The notes below the pieces were generated by a model. The model searched no databases and had not been told where the DNA came from. It worked only from the letters and a program-made list of their open reading frames with translations. From a virus: a DNA stretch of 48,063 bases. The position numbers were made by a program, and so were the translations under genes. Below are positions 41,934 through 48,063 of the stretch, in pieces (the first letter of the stretch is position 1; each line of letters begins with the position of its first letter). The stretch is taken from the IMG/VR virus record IMGVR_UViG_3300037132_000181, positions 1 to 48,063 of that record; one strand, given 5' to 3'.

Positions 41934-42744
41934 ACGACCTACTCACCGGAATTTCCGGCCTTCCCTTCTCAACGTTAAAGTCCGAATCGTGGTGACAGAA
42001 AAGGCAAATCATGTTGGCCTTAATCACGTCATTGGAGAACAAAAAGTCTCTCGACTTTATGACGATGAGTCTTTCTCGGCACCACATGATGAAAGTCGAA
42101 GTCAGCATGGAAGCCGTCCTTGCGTTGGTCATCCAACCCGGAACCTCCAGGCAGCGCTTTTCCTCGTAGACCTTCCATCGATAAAAGTTTGAAAATCCTT
42201 TCGCCATCAACTCTTGCTGAATCCTCAACCCATGATCGCAGGCGCAGTCAATCGCCACTTCGCAGTCATTGTAATCTCTAGAGAACTTCCTTATTCGTTC
42301 GGAAACAACCCAACTTCCAGAATCACCAAACATGCCTCTCCATTGTGCGACTTGAACGTCTGGGAATTCTCGTAGGCCGAGGCGATGTATCGTGATGACG
42401 GCCGTGTTCATTCCTTTTCCGTAGCTTCCCACGACAACTGCCATATAGTATCGGTCGAGGTGGAAAGGAAGCTGCCACTGGATTAACCCTTGGTCAATTA
42501 TAGTGGACGGAATCGGAGGCCCAGGGAAGTTGGATGTTTTGCAAATGTAATCCCTGACATCTGAAGGCAGCGACTCGAAGTCGAATCTATCCCCGCCTTG
42601 ATGTTCTGGAAGAATATTGTTCAATGGGTTAAGTTTTTCATAGACTTCCGAGAGAGACGGTGTCCTTGACTTGGCTTCACATTCTCTCGCTCCGAGCATC
42701 CCGACCGCTCCAGCTATCCAGCCAAAAAATGAACGCCTCTGCAT
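41932..42744 (-). CDS. degenerate terminase-nuclease paralogue with TAT-like signal, 270 aa
   Basis: The ATG at 42744 follows GGGGAGGAAGC and begins MQRRSFFGWIAGAVGMLGA, a typical twin-arginine signal (RRSFF, hydrophobic core, cleavage-like CEA near residue 24). The C-terminal 170 residues align without doubt to the nuclease domain of the large terminase (DVQVAQWRG, YRWKVYEE, WMTNARTASML, IVIKSRDFLFS, LFCHHDSDFNV). Catalytic residues differ: the first Asp (GGDAAYG) is replaced by Val (VVVGSYG), the Glu site has Asp (AIDCAC), and the KHDDA region is shortened to SNDVIKAN. It looks non-catalytic. Function is unknown; see findings. Confidence 0.85.
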   Translation of the reverse strand: MQRRSFFGWIAGAVGMLGARECEAKSRTPSLSEVYEKLNPLNNILPEHQGGDRFDFESLPSDVRDYICKTSNFPGPPIPSTIIDQGLIQWQLPFHLDRYYMAVVVGSYGKGMNTAVITIHRLGLREFPDVQVAQWRGMFGDSGSWVVSERIRKFSRDYNDCEVAIDCACDHGLRIQQELMAKGFSNFYRWKVYEEKRCLEVPGWMTNARTASMLTSTFIMWCRERLIVIKSRDFLFSNDVIKANMICLFCHHDSDFNVEKGRPEIPVSRS

Positions 42745-42756
42745 GCTTCCTCCCCA

Positions 42757-42769
42757 GCTGCAAGTTACC
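42757..42769. repeat. degenerate palindrome copy
   Basis: CAGCTGCAAGTTACC retains half of the motif, just before the GGAGG of the paralogue gene. Confidence 0.5.
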
Positions 42770-42839
42770 GTTATACGGCCTTCGCTCCCCCGCGCAGCGA
42801 CATGCAACCCAAAGCTTTTCGGAGGTGCACACTTCAACC

Positions 42840-43115
42840 TTACCGATCTTGTCCAGACAAGAATTTAGTGAGTTGATATTGCATCTTGTCGTAGGCATAC
42901 CCCGCTTTGTTGTAAAGCCCTGTGCTGATGTGCCTCTCCTGTTCCGCATGAAGAAGGGTCAACTCGGAGGCGGCACAACGATCTATCGCCGCAGCATTAG
43001 CCCTCAGTGCTTCGGCCACGTTCTTTCGGGCCACATTGTCGCGTTTCCCGGCCATGTCTAAAAACATATCCGCCTTCTCCAACGCCTTCCTTAATTGAAC
43101 CTCTCGTTTATTCAT
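42840..43115 (-). CDS. hypothetical helical protein, 91 aa
   Basis: Charged, mostly alpha-helical (LRKALEKADMFLDMAGKRD, ALRANAAAIDRCAASELT). ATGA overlap with the upstream gene. It sits between the small-terminase candidate and the terminase paralogue, so it might be part of the packaging complex, but no family is seen. Confidence 0.5.
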   Translation of the reverse strand: MNKREVQLRKALEKADMFLDMAGKRDNVARKNVAEALRANAAAIDRCAASELTLLHAEQERHISTGLYNKAGYAYDKMQYQLTKFLSGQDR

Positions 43116-43846
43116 AACTCCTCCTGATCCTGCTGCCCGAGCAATCGCTCGTCAAAAACCGTCTGCTCTCCGCCGCCGCTACCGTCAGCGACTTCCGCTT
43201 CCAAGATGACCTGCTCGAAGAAGTGAGGCGTCTCGTCCGACTTCTGCCCGTTCGAGCCCTCACCAAAATTCTGCTGGATTGCCACCCCCGGCCCGCGGCG
43301 CCCAACGCCATAGAAAGTTTCCAGGCTCTTTGCTACGGCCATGTTGCTCACCATGCCGTCGGGCGACTTGACGTTTTCCCGCATCGCTTCAAAGGTGTCC
43401 TTGACGATCTCCCGTGCGTACAGAGCCTTTGCCGCTACCAGGAATTCGTGCAGGCTCTTGTCGTTTCCGGGAATTATTTCGGGAAGGCTGGAGGTGTCGA
43501 TCACGGCCAGCGAGCGTTCTTCAGCGCGGTCCTTTATGGACTTGGGCCCGTCTTTCGGCTTGGCAACCTCTTTCCTCTGTAACGTCCTCAGATCGGGGTA
43601 CTCATCCAGAACATCCTTGTCCACCGCCCGGCCTCGCACGGCGCACGCGACACGGCGAATCGCCTTAACGATTTCTTCCGCGCCCAGGTCGAATCGCTTC
43701 TTGAGAGCGTCCAGTTCGACACCAGCGAGCGCTGCCGACACCACCTGAAAGTCCATCGTGTCAGGTTTAGCTTCTCCCGATATGGAGCGCTTCAGGACGG
43801 GCTTCAGCCAGTCGGGAATGGGTGAGGGGAGGTCGGGTTTAGGCAT
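43112..43846 (-). CDS. candidate terminase small subunit, 244 aa
   Basis: ATG at 43846 overlaps the upstream stop as TGATG, with GGAGG six bases ahead; a GTG one codon earlier is possible. Residues about 30-70 (VVSAALAGVELDALKKRF, then LGAEEIVKAIRRVACAV) look like a helix-turn-helix. The middle is mixed, and the C-terminal third is Gly/Glu/Gln-rich and disordered. Position upstream of the large terminase and a DNA-binding-like start fit a small terminase, but the match is not strong. Confidence 0.4.
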   Translation of the reverse strand: MPKPDLPSPIPDWLKPVLKRSISGEAKPDTMDFQVVSAALAGVELDALKKRFDLGAEEIVKAIRRVACAVRGRAVDKDVLDEYPDLRTLQRKEVAKPKDGPKSIKDRAEERSLAVIDTSSLPEIIPGNDKSLHEFLVAAKALYAREIVKDTFEAMRENVKSPDGMVSNMAVAKSLETFYGVGRRGPGVAIQQNFGEGSNGQKSDETPHFFEQVILEAEVADGSGGGEQTVFDERLLGQQDQEEL

Positions 43847-44610
43847 CACGCCCCTCCCGTAAAGCTGCTCATCAGTGCGGCGCGTGTGGCGGCGTCTTCG
43901 TCGTCAACGGGTGTATGCGCCACTCTCGCTGGCATGCCTGCTCCACCAGAAATCACCGCCACCGGACCCCGTGGCCGATTTGGCGCTGGAGCCGCCGGCC
44001 CGCGCACCGGCCCGCGAATCGCCAGCAAACACGACTCACGCACGGCCCGCTCTTCCGCTTCAAGATCAGGTATCCCGGACGTGCTGGAATGCTTGCACGA
44101 ATAAATCACGTCGCCATTGTGGACGAATTCTACCAGCACATCAACTATTTCCTGGTCGCCCATCTGGATGCGCGTGGGCGAGATGCGCCGTTCGGCCTTC
44201 CAGTTGCCCGACTCTACCTTGTCCACGTAGCCGTGCTCGACGATCGCAATGAACTCATCCGGCGGCACGATTTTACCGTATGCCCGCTCGATAGCCTCTG
44301 CATCCGTTTTCGGAGGTACATAGGTTTCGTCCTCCTGAGTGACCAATGGGTCGGGAAAATCCACGGGAGGCGCGGGCGCTCGGCGTGACAACCCGCTCGC
44401 ACCGCTCGGTGCATCCTGCGACACCTCCGACCCATCGACCGCGACGACCCCCACAGCGGTAAAGCCACAAAGTGGACATGCGAATTTAACAGCCGCGTCA
44501 TTGCCTTGAAGTAAGGTCAGCTTGCGCTGCAAAATGCTGCTCTCGCCAAGCGTGGCACAGGTTAGGCAATCCTTCACGCCGGAAATTTCCGTCCAATGAT
44601 AACGACGCAC
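43846..44610 (-). CDS. Cys-knuckle protein, 254 aa
   Basis: The N-terminus has a CLTC pair (near residues 15-18) and a CPLC pair (near 46-49), spaced as in a zinc-binding fold. The rest is Ala/Gly/Pro/Glu-rich with EEDETYVPPKTDAEAIERAY-like charged segments and an Arg/Pro-rich C-terminus. Zinc binding is probable; the biological role is unknown. Start is preceded by a palindrome copy at 44622-44637. Confidence 0.5.
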   Translation of the reverse strand: MRRYHWTEISGVKDCLTCATLGESSILQRKLTLLQGNDAAVKFACPLCGFTAVGVVAVDGSEVSQDAPSGASGLSRRAPAPPVDFPDPLVTQEDETYVPPKTDAEAIERAYGKIVPPDEFIAIVEHGYVDKVESGNWKAERRISPTRIQMGDQEIVDVLVEFVHNGDVIYSCKHSSTSGIPDLEAEERAVRESCLLAIRGPVRGPAAPAPNRPRGPVAVISGGAGMPARVAHTPVDDEDAATRAALMSSFTGGA

Positions 44611-44621
44611 TACCCCTCCCG

Positions 44622-44637
44622 AGGTGCAAGTTGCACA
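44622..44637. repeat. junction palindrome copy
   Basis: AGGTGCAAGTTGCAC-type copy between the stop of the 115-residue gene (44641) and the start of the 254-residue gene (44610). Confidence 0.8.
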
Positions 44638-44640
44638 TGT

Positions 44641-44988
44641 CTATTGCGTAAACGCTTTAGGCGTCTCGTCCAGAACTTCCTGCGCGATTTCCTTGGCCCT
44701 GCGTTCGGCGATTAGGAGTTTAGCTCGCCTTGCCTCAAAACTTGCCATTACGCGTAGTTCCCCACGCCTAATTGCTTCATCCACAAAGGCATCGGCAATG
44801 GCGAAGCTGCGCGAGATAAGTTTATCTGGAGGAAGAAGGGTTCCTTCGGAAACTTCTTTCTCCCCGAGGTTGGCTGGAATCAGAACCTGTGTCCGCACGA
44901 GGTCAAAGGCCATTGCCGACCGGCACTCCATGACCACCCCATATGGGAAGCTGGCACCTGTTTCATCTTGCCAGAATTTGTCGCTCAT
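44641..44988 (-). CDS. hypothetical protein, 115 aa
   Basis: Mixed sequence with FDLVRTQVLIPANLGEK and a charged C-terminal helix (ARRAKLLIAERRAKEIAQEV). GGAGGTTAA directly precedes the ATG. Not recognised. Confidence 0.5.
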   Translation of the reverse strand: MSDKFWQDETGASFPYGVVMECRSAMAFDLVRTQVLIPANLGEKEVSEGTLLPPDKLISRSFAIADAFVDEAIRRGELRVMASFEARRAKLLIAERRAKEIAQEVLDETPKAFTQ

Positions 44989-44998
44989 TTAACCTCCA

Positions 44999-45012
44999 CG
45001 TGCAACCTACAC
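44999..45012. repeat. degenerate palindrome copy
   Basis: GTGCAACCTACACC is a weak copy between the stop of the membrane-anchored coiled-coil gene (45013) and the next gene. Confidence 0.5.
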
Positions 45013-45642
45013 CTAAACCCCTTGAAAGTTTTCGCGGATTTCCCGCATTCGCTGTGCGGCGTTGGCCAGTTGCGATTCGATGGCTGCCTGCTGTTCCGCG
45101 TCGTCCAGCCCCTGTTCGTGCGCTGCTGCGTCCGCTTCGGTCGGCTGCACCTTCGCTGCCGAGCGCGGCCCGGTGCGAATCATTTCCACCATCTGCCACA
45201 GCTTGTCGATGGCCAGCACGTTTTGTTCGATGACCGCCAGCGCTCCCTGAGACAACTGCTTCGACACCTTCACTTCACGGAGAAGATGCCCCAGGTTTTC
45301 CGCCAGTTCTTGTTCCGACTTCGTGAACGCCGCCGCCACCGTCTTGAATTCCGCCACGGCCAACTCAGACCGCGTGGAATAGGTTTGGATGCTGCGGTCG
45401 AGCACCTTCCCCATTTCCGCCGCCGCCCGGTTGTTTTCGTCCACCATCTGCTTCCCGAAAATCCGCGTGGCGTTGTCGCAGGCCTGCATGTGGTCGTGGC
45501 ACGCCGTCTCGATTTGGTCGGCAGCCTTTGCGAAAGCCTGAACGAAGTCCGACACGCAACCCGTCGCGATACCCAACTGGGAGCAGATTACCATTCCCAC
45601 TAGCGCCAGAATCGTCAACACGACACCAATCCATATGAGCAT
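45013..45642 (-). CDS. membrane-anchored coiled-coil protein, 209 aa
   Basis: An N-terminal hydrophobic segment (about residues 1-28, MLIWIGVVLTILALVGMVIC) anchors it; the rest is alpha-helical coiled coil (about 35-185) rich in Ala, Glu, Gln. Topology resembles proteins that cluster at membranes, such as exclusion or membrane-anchoring factors. Stop/start overlap with the upstream RHH gene suggests coupling. Confidence 0.5.
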   Translation of the reverse strand: MLIWIGVVLTILALVGMVICSQLGIATGCVSDFVQAFAKAADQIETACHDHMQACDNATRIFGKQMVDENNRAAAEMGKVLDRSIQTYSTRSELAVAEFKTVAAAFTKSEQELAENLGHLLREVKVSKQLSQGALAVIEQNVLAIDKLWQMVEMIRTGPRSAAKVQPTEADAAAHEQGLDDAEQQAAIESQLANAAQRMREIRENFQGV

Positions 45643-45890
45643 CAGCGTACCCTTTCCAGTTCCAAATGTTTAAGCCTCTCCCGCGCCACCTTCTGGCAGA
45701 ACCGCCGCGGGTTCCCCTCCGCATCCAGCACCACAGCCCACAGCGCGTACCGGCTGATTTCGGTGGCCGTCAAGCCCGTTTCGATAGCCGTCGCTTCCAG
45801 GCGGCTCTTGAGCGCGTGCGTGCATTCCACCGTGATGCGCGCCTTGCTGGCGTAGCGATTATACTCGGGTTTGTTGGTTTCGTCCGTCAT
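45642..45890 (-). CDS. ribbon-helix-helix DNA-binding protein, 82 aa
   Basis: Contains SKARITVECTHALKSRLEAT, a strand-helix, followed by a second helix ATEISRYALWAV (about residues 41-52), the layout of CopG/Arc-type repressors that bind palindromic operators as dimers. It is the only clear DNA-binding repressor-like protein in the window. The palindrome repeats could be its sites, but this is pure inference. Confidence 0.6.
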   Translation of the reverse strand: MTDETNKPEYNRYASKARITVECTHALKSRLEATAIETGLTATEISRYALWAVVLDAEGNPRRFCQKVARERLKHLELERVR

Positions 45891-46168
45891 TGCGTTATCG
45901 CACTCCCAGGCGTTTGGATGGCCGGCGGGATGTCCGGCTCCGGCTGAGCCTGTGTGACGTACACTCCGCGAATCTTGTCCGGCTGGCGCGGGTCCCAGGC
46001 GATGAATAAGCTCACCAAAATGCTCATCTTTCCCGGCTGTACCAGCGTACCCATAATGCTGCCCTCGTCGATTTCAGTAACCACCCCAGTCACGGACGCG
46101 GCACCGAGTTGGAAGGCCACGCGCGTACCCTCTTCGATTGTCACCCCAAATTCGTCGCGTGGCATCAC
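45887..46168 (-). CDS. hypothetical beta-rich protein, 93 aa
   Basis: A small beta-rich sequence (TRVAFQLGAASVTGVVTEIDEG) with a Pro-rich C-terminus. ATGA overlap with the RHH gene. Not recognised. Confidence 0.45.
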   Translation of the reverse strand: MMPRDEFGVTIEEGTRVAFQLGAASVTGVVTEIDEGSIMGTLVQPGKMSILVSLFIAWDPRQPDKIRGVYVTQAQPEPDIPPAIQTPGSAITQ

Positions 46169-46683
46169 TCACCATCCTTTTTGGTCAGTTCGTCCAGAAT
46201 CCCCTTCGCAAGTCCCGGGTCCACCACCCCGCGCGGGCTGATGCCGACCACGCCCACGCCATTGACCGGCTCGTGCTTCTTGACGGTGTAGCTGGGAGGC
46301 CGGGGATTGTCCTCGCAGTGGCTGTATTCCGGGTGGTCTTTTTGGAATTGGCGGAACTCGACGGGATCGAAAATAACGCCGCCGGGAAATATCACCACGC
46401 CATCTTCGATGCGGGTTGGTTCGACTCTCCTTCCTGGAGGATCTGGTGCCGCCTCAGAGAGAACGTTGTCGTTGAGGTCTCCCCTTAATTGGCTGGCCCC
46501 ATGCTTTCTTCCAGCCCACGGCGGCCTGTCGTAGGGGTCACGCGCAGTCTTCTTTTCATCCAGTATCGAATCCAACTCCTTCACCTGGTCGTAAAACTTG
46601 AACCGGTCCACCCTGGCCGCAGGCGAAGCCTTCTTTCTGCGCGTCAACAAATTCCACAGCCTTTTCCACATCATGTCCTCCAA
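46165..46683 (-). CDS. hypothetical protein, 172 aa
   Basis: A charged, Arg/Asp/Pro-rich sequence with a helical N-terminus. It overlaps the upstream gene and the 93-residue gene. Not recognised. Confidence 0.4.
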   Translation of the reverse strand: MEDMMWKRLWNLLTRRKKASPAARVDRFKFYDQVKELDSILDEKKTARDPYDRPPWAGRKHGASQLRGDLNDNVLSEAAPDPPGRRVEPTRIEDGVVIFPGGVIFDPVEFRQFQKDHPEYSHCEDNPRPPSYTVKKHEPVNGVGVVGISPRGVVDPGLAKGILDELTKKDGE

Positions 46684-46916
46684 TCGTACGGCAGGATGTA
46701 AGCCTCTTGCGTCTCCGAGATGACCAGCACCCCGCGACAGTCAATCCACGCGCGCGGCTCGGTGGCGCCGGTAGAAAACAGCGTGGTGGACGGAACCCGG
46801 ATTTCGACACGCTTAACTTTTCGCTCCGTCTCCGGGTGGTAATCGTCCACTCTCCAGACCAGTGGGGCTTCGGCGTGGCTGTTGAAATAAATTCGATACG
46901 ACTTTGGTTCGCTCAT
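46671..46916 (-). CDS. hypothetical protein, 81 aa
   Basis: A beta-rich small protein (YRIYFNSHAEAPLVWRVDDY, then EAYILPYDWRT). AAGGA precedes the ATG. Not recognised. Confidence 0.45.
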   Translation of the reverse strand: MSEPKSYRIYFNSHAEAPLVWRVDDYHPETERKVKRVEIRVPSTTLFSTGATEPRAWIDCRGVLVISETQEAYILPYDWRT

Positions 46917-46986
46917 TGGCTAAAAATCCTTGGCCTTGAGTTTAACGATCAGCATGGACTTATGTATCGGGTGCAACCGCATAACA

Positions 46987-47298
46987 TCAGTCGGTCACAT
47001 TGCGCAACGATTGCGCCGAATAGTCAAAGGCTTTGTCAATGTGGACCTCGTAGTTTCCGGGATCCAGCGTCACCGGCGCGTGCTCTTCGTGGACAATAGA
47101 GACACCGTTCTCGCCAACCGACAGGAACAGCTTCCCATCCATATCGTAGAGTTCGGCGGCTTCGAGAGTTCCGATCCTGTGTGCATGACCCGTGGTCTCT
47201 CCTTTAGCCAGAATCCCATCCGAAACTTTCTTCATGCCAGCAGGAATTGACTTCACCGGCAGGAACGTCACGTCACCTTGACTCATAATGTCTTTCAT
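46987..47298 (-). CDS. conserved hypothetical partner of DUF6745 protein, 103 aa
   Basis: Small beta-barrel-like protein: QGDVTFLPVKSIPAG at the start, ETTGHAHRIG in the middle and IVHEEHAPVTLDPGNYEV near the end. This resembles proteins commonly encoded next to DUF6745 genes in bacteria and phages, which fits its 13-base gap to the neighbouring gene. AAGGAG precedes the ATG at 47298. Function unknown. Confidence 0.6.
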   Translation of the reverse strand: MKDIMSQGDVTFLPVKSIPAGMKKVSDGILAKGETTGHAHRIGTLEAAELYDMDGKLFLSVGENGVSIVHEEHAPVTLDPGNYEVHIDKAFDYSAQSLRNVTD

Positions 47299-47311
47299 GC
47301 GATTCTCCTTT

Positions 47312-48063
47312 TTAAGTTTGAAGTCTGATTCGTTTCAAATAATTTGAAACGCCTTTCATCTCGTCGAGCGCCGTCGTAACCTTGGAATGGCGAGGATCCA
47401 CCGGAATAACAAACACCGCGCTCGTCGATGGACATATCATCTTGAGCGCCTTGATTTCACCCCACTCGGGGTCCGGAACAGCTACAAGCCGGTACTCTCC
47501 GACAGTATCAAGCGTCTTGGCCCCAGCGTCCAGCATGAAGCGGTCGAAGCCGTATCGCTCGATCATCACCATCCTAACCTGCGCATTATTCTCGGCCATG
47601 ATTGATTGCGGAGTCATCTTACCTGGAGCAACAATCACCTGCTCCGGAACCTGTACCCCATGCCATGAGAATAATCCCCACCCGCTCGGATACGAGATCG
47701 ACATTCCCGAATCGCTGTGAAGACTTCCCTGCGCGTCTCTATTGATTTGCGATGGTCGCTCGGAAGCAAAAACTGTTTCTTCCAACATCCAGAAGTACCC
47801 ACACGACATAACCGCTTCTAAATAATTCCGGTTGATTGGAATGTCGCATTCATAGTTGAAGTAATCAACCCACGAAGCGTATCCTGGCCAAAGTGAGCCA
47901 GCGTAAAAACTCATTCCCGCCGAATACACCGCCGAATACACCGCCGAATCCACCGCCGAATTCACCGCCGAATCCACCGCCGAACGCACCGCCGAATACA
48001 CCGCCGAATACACCGCCGAATCCACCGCCGAACGCACCGCCGAATCCACCGCCGAATGCACCG
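47312..48063 (-). CDS. DUF6745-like protein with SAV repeats, partial (5' end cut)
   Basis: The gene continues past the right edge. The N-terminal part is a run of tetrapeptide repeats of the form x-Ser-Ala-Val (12 visible units; last is SAG), encoded by a 12-base DNA repeat. It is followed by MSFYAGSLWPGYASWVDYF and a C-terminal domain containing WHGVQVPEQVI, NNAQVRMVMIERYGFDRF and a closing mixed region, matching DUF6745-type proteins. These repeat proteins are spread across bacteria and phages, and their role is not known. Confidence 0.65.
   Translation of the reverse strand, partial: VHSAVDSAVRSAVDSAVYSAVYSAVRSAVDSAVNSAVDSAVYSAVYSAGMSFYAGSLWPGYASWVDYFNYECDIPINRNYLEAVMSCGYFWMLEETVFASERPSQINRDAQGSLHSDSGMSISYPSGWGLFSWHGVQVPEQVIVAPGKMTPQSIMAENNAQVRMVMIERYGFDRFMLDAGAKTLDTVGEYRLVAVPDPEWGEIKALKMICPSTSAVFVIPVDPRHSKVTTALDEMKGVSNYLKRIRLQT
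47917..48063 (-). repeat. 12-base tandem repeat encoding xSAV units
   Basis: About twelve units of ACCGCCGAANNC-type sequence repeat in frame and encode alternating Asp/Arg/Tyr/Asn followed by Ser-Ala-Val. Variation falls on the first residue of each unit, with SAV constant. It runs to the window edge, so its full length is unknown. It is protein-coding, not a CRISPR array. Confidence 0.85.

Noticed and set aside
47917-48063. The 12-base repeats as a CRISPR-like array
   Set aside because: Units are directly abutting with no spacers, in frame with SAV coding, so they are a protein repeat.

Overview
The window is a fragment of a tailed-phage (Caudoviricetes) genome or prophage. Every gene I can support lies on the minus strand, so transcription runs from high to low coordinates. 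It carries the packaging, head, tail, internal-virion and lysis genes. I see no integrase, repressor, polymerase, primase or other replication gene. Both ends cut through genes, so this is part of a larger genome. There is no tape-measure-like protein, and several large alanine/glutamine-rich internal proteins are present, so a short-tailed (podovirus-like) virion is the best guess. An Acidobacteriota-type Gram-negative host is suggested by a choice-of-anchor D (ASPM-SPD-2-Hydin-type) domain, the TPR/GT9 protein and the style of the secreted beta-helix proteins. That is inference only.

Layout in order of transcription. 48.06-43.8 kb: small accessory genes, with a DUF6745-type repeat protein cut by the window edge, its conserved partner, a ribbon-helix-helix protein and a membrane-anchored coiled-coil protein. 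43.8-37.2 kb: packaging, with a candidate small terminase, a degenerate paralogue of the terminase nuclease domain carrying a twin-arginine-like signal, the large terminase interrupted in its P-loop by a 275-residue intein, and a PD-(D/E)XK nuclease. 37.2-33.7 kb: a zinc-ribbon protein that seems to start at ATT, and the portal. 33.6-32.5 kb: very small basic genes and a hairpin-rich leader. 32.5-28.9 kb: scaffold, major capsid protein and two structural proteins, closed by a strong terminator. 28.9-26.0 kb: three glycosyltransferases. 26.0-17.7 kb: virion/tail and adhesin-like proteins, four of them beginning with export signals. 17.7-13.0 kb: lysis region with small membrane proteins, a lipoprotein, a papain-like protease and a lysozyme-like endolysin. 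Then come a tRNA-Pro, adaptor-like proteins, a 1050-residue tail protein and a set of internal virion proteins ending in a 1142-residue protein.

Genes are very tightly packed, and ATGA or TGATG overlaps (translational coupling) are common. No stretch longer than about 250 bases lacks a gene. At many gene junctions there is a short palindrome of the form GGTGCAA(C/G)TTGCACC or its 16-base version, usually touching the stop codon of one gene and the Shine-Dalgarno of the next. About 16 copies, some degenerate, are scattered across the whole window. They look like a phage-wide operator or mRNA-hairpin system.

The most unusual features are the palindrome family, the signal-bearing terminase-nuclease paralogue, the run of exported tail-like proteins, the ATT-start zinc ribbon, and a peptide motif shared between the scaffold and an unrelated protein. 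All calls rest on reading the sequence and on family knowledge. No database search was run.
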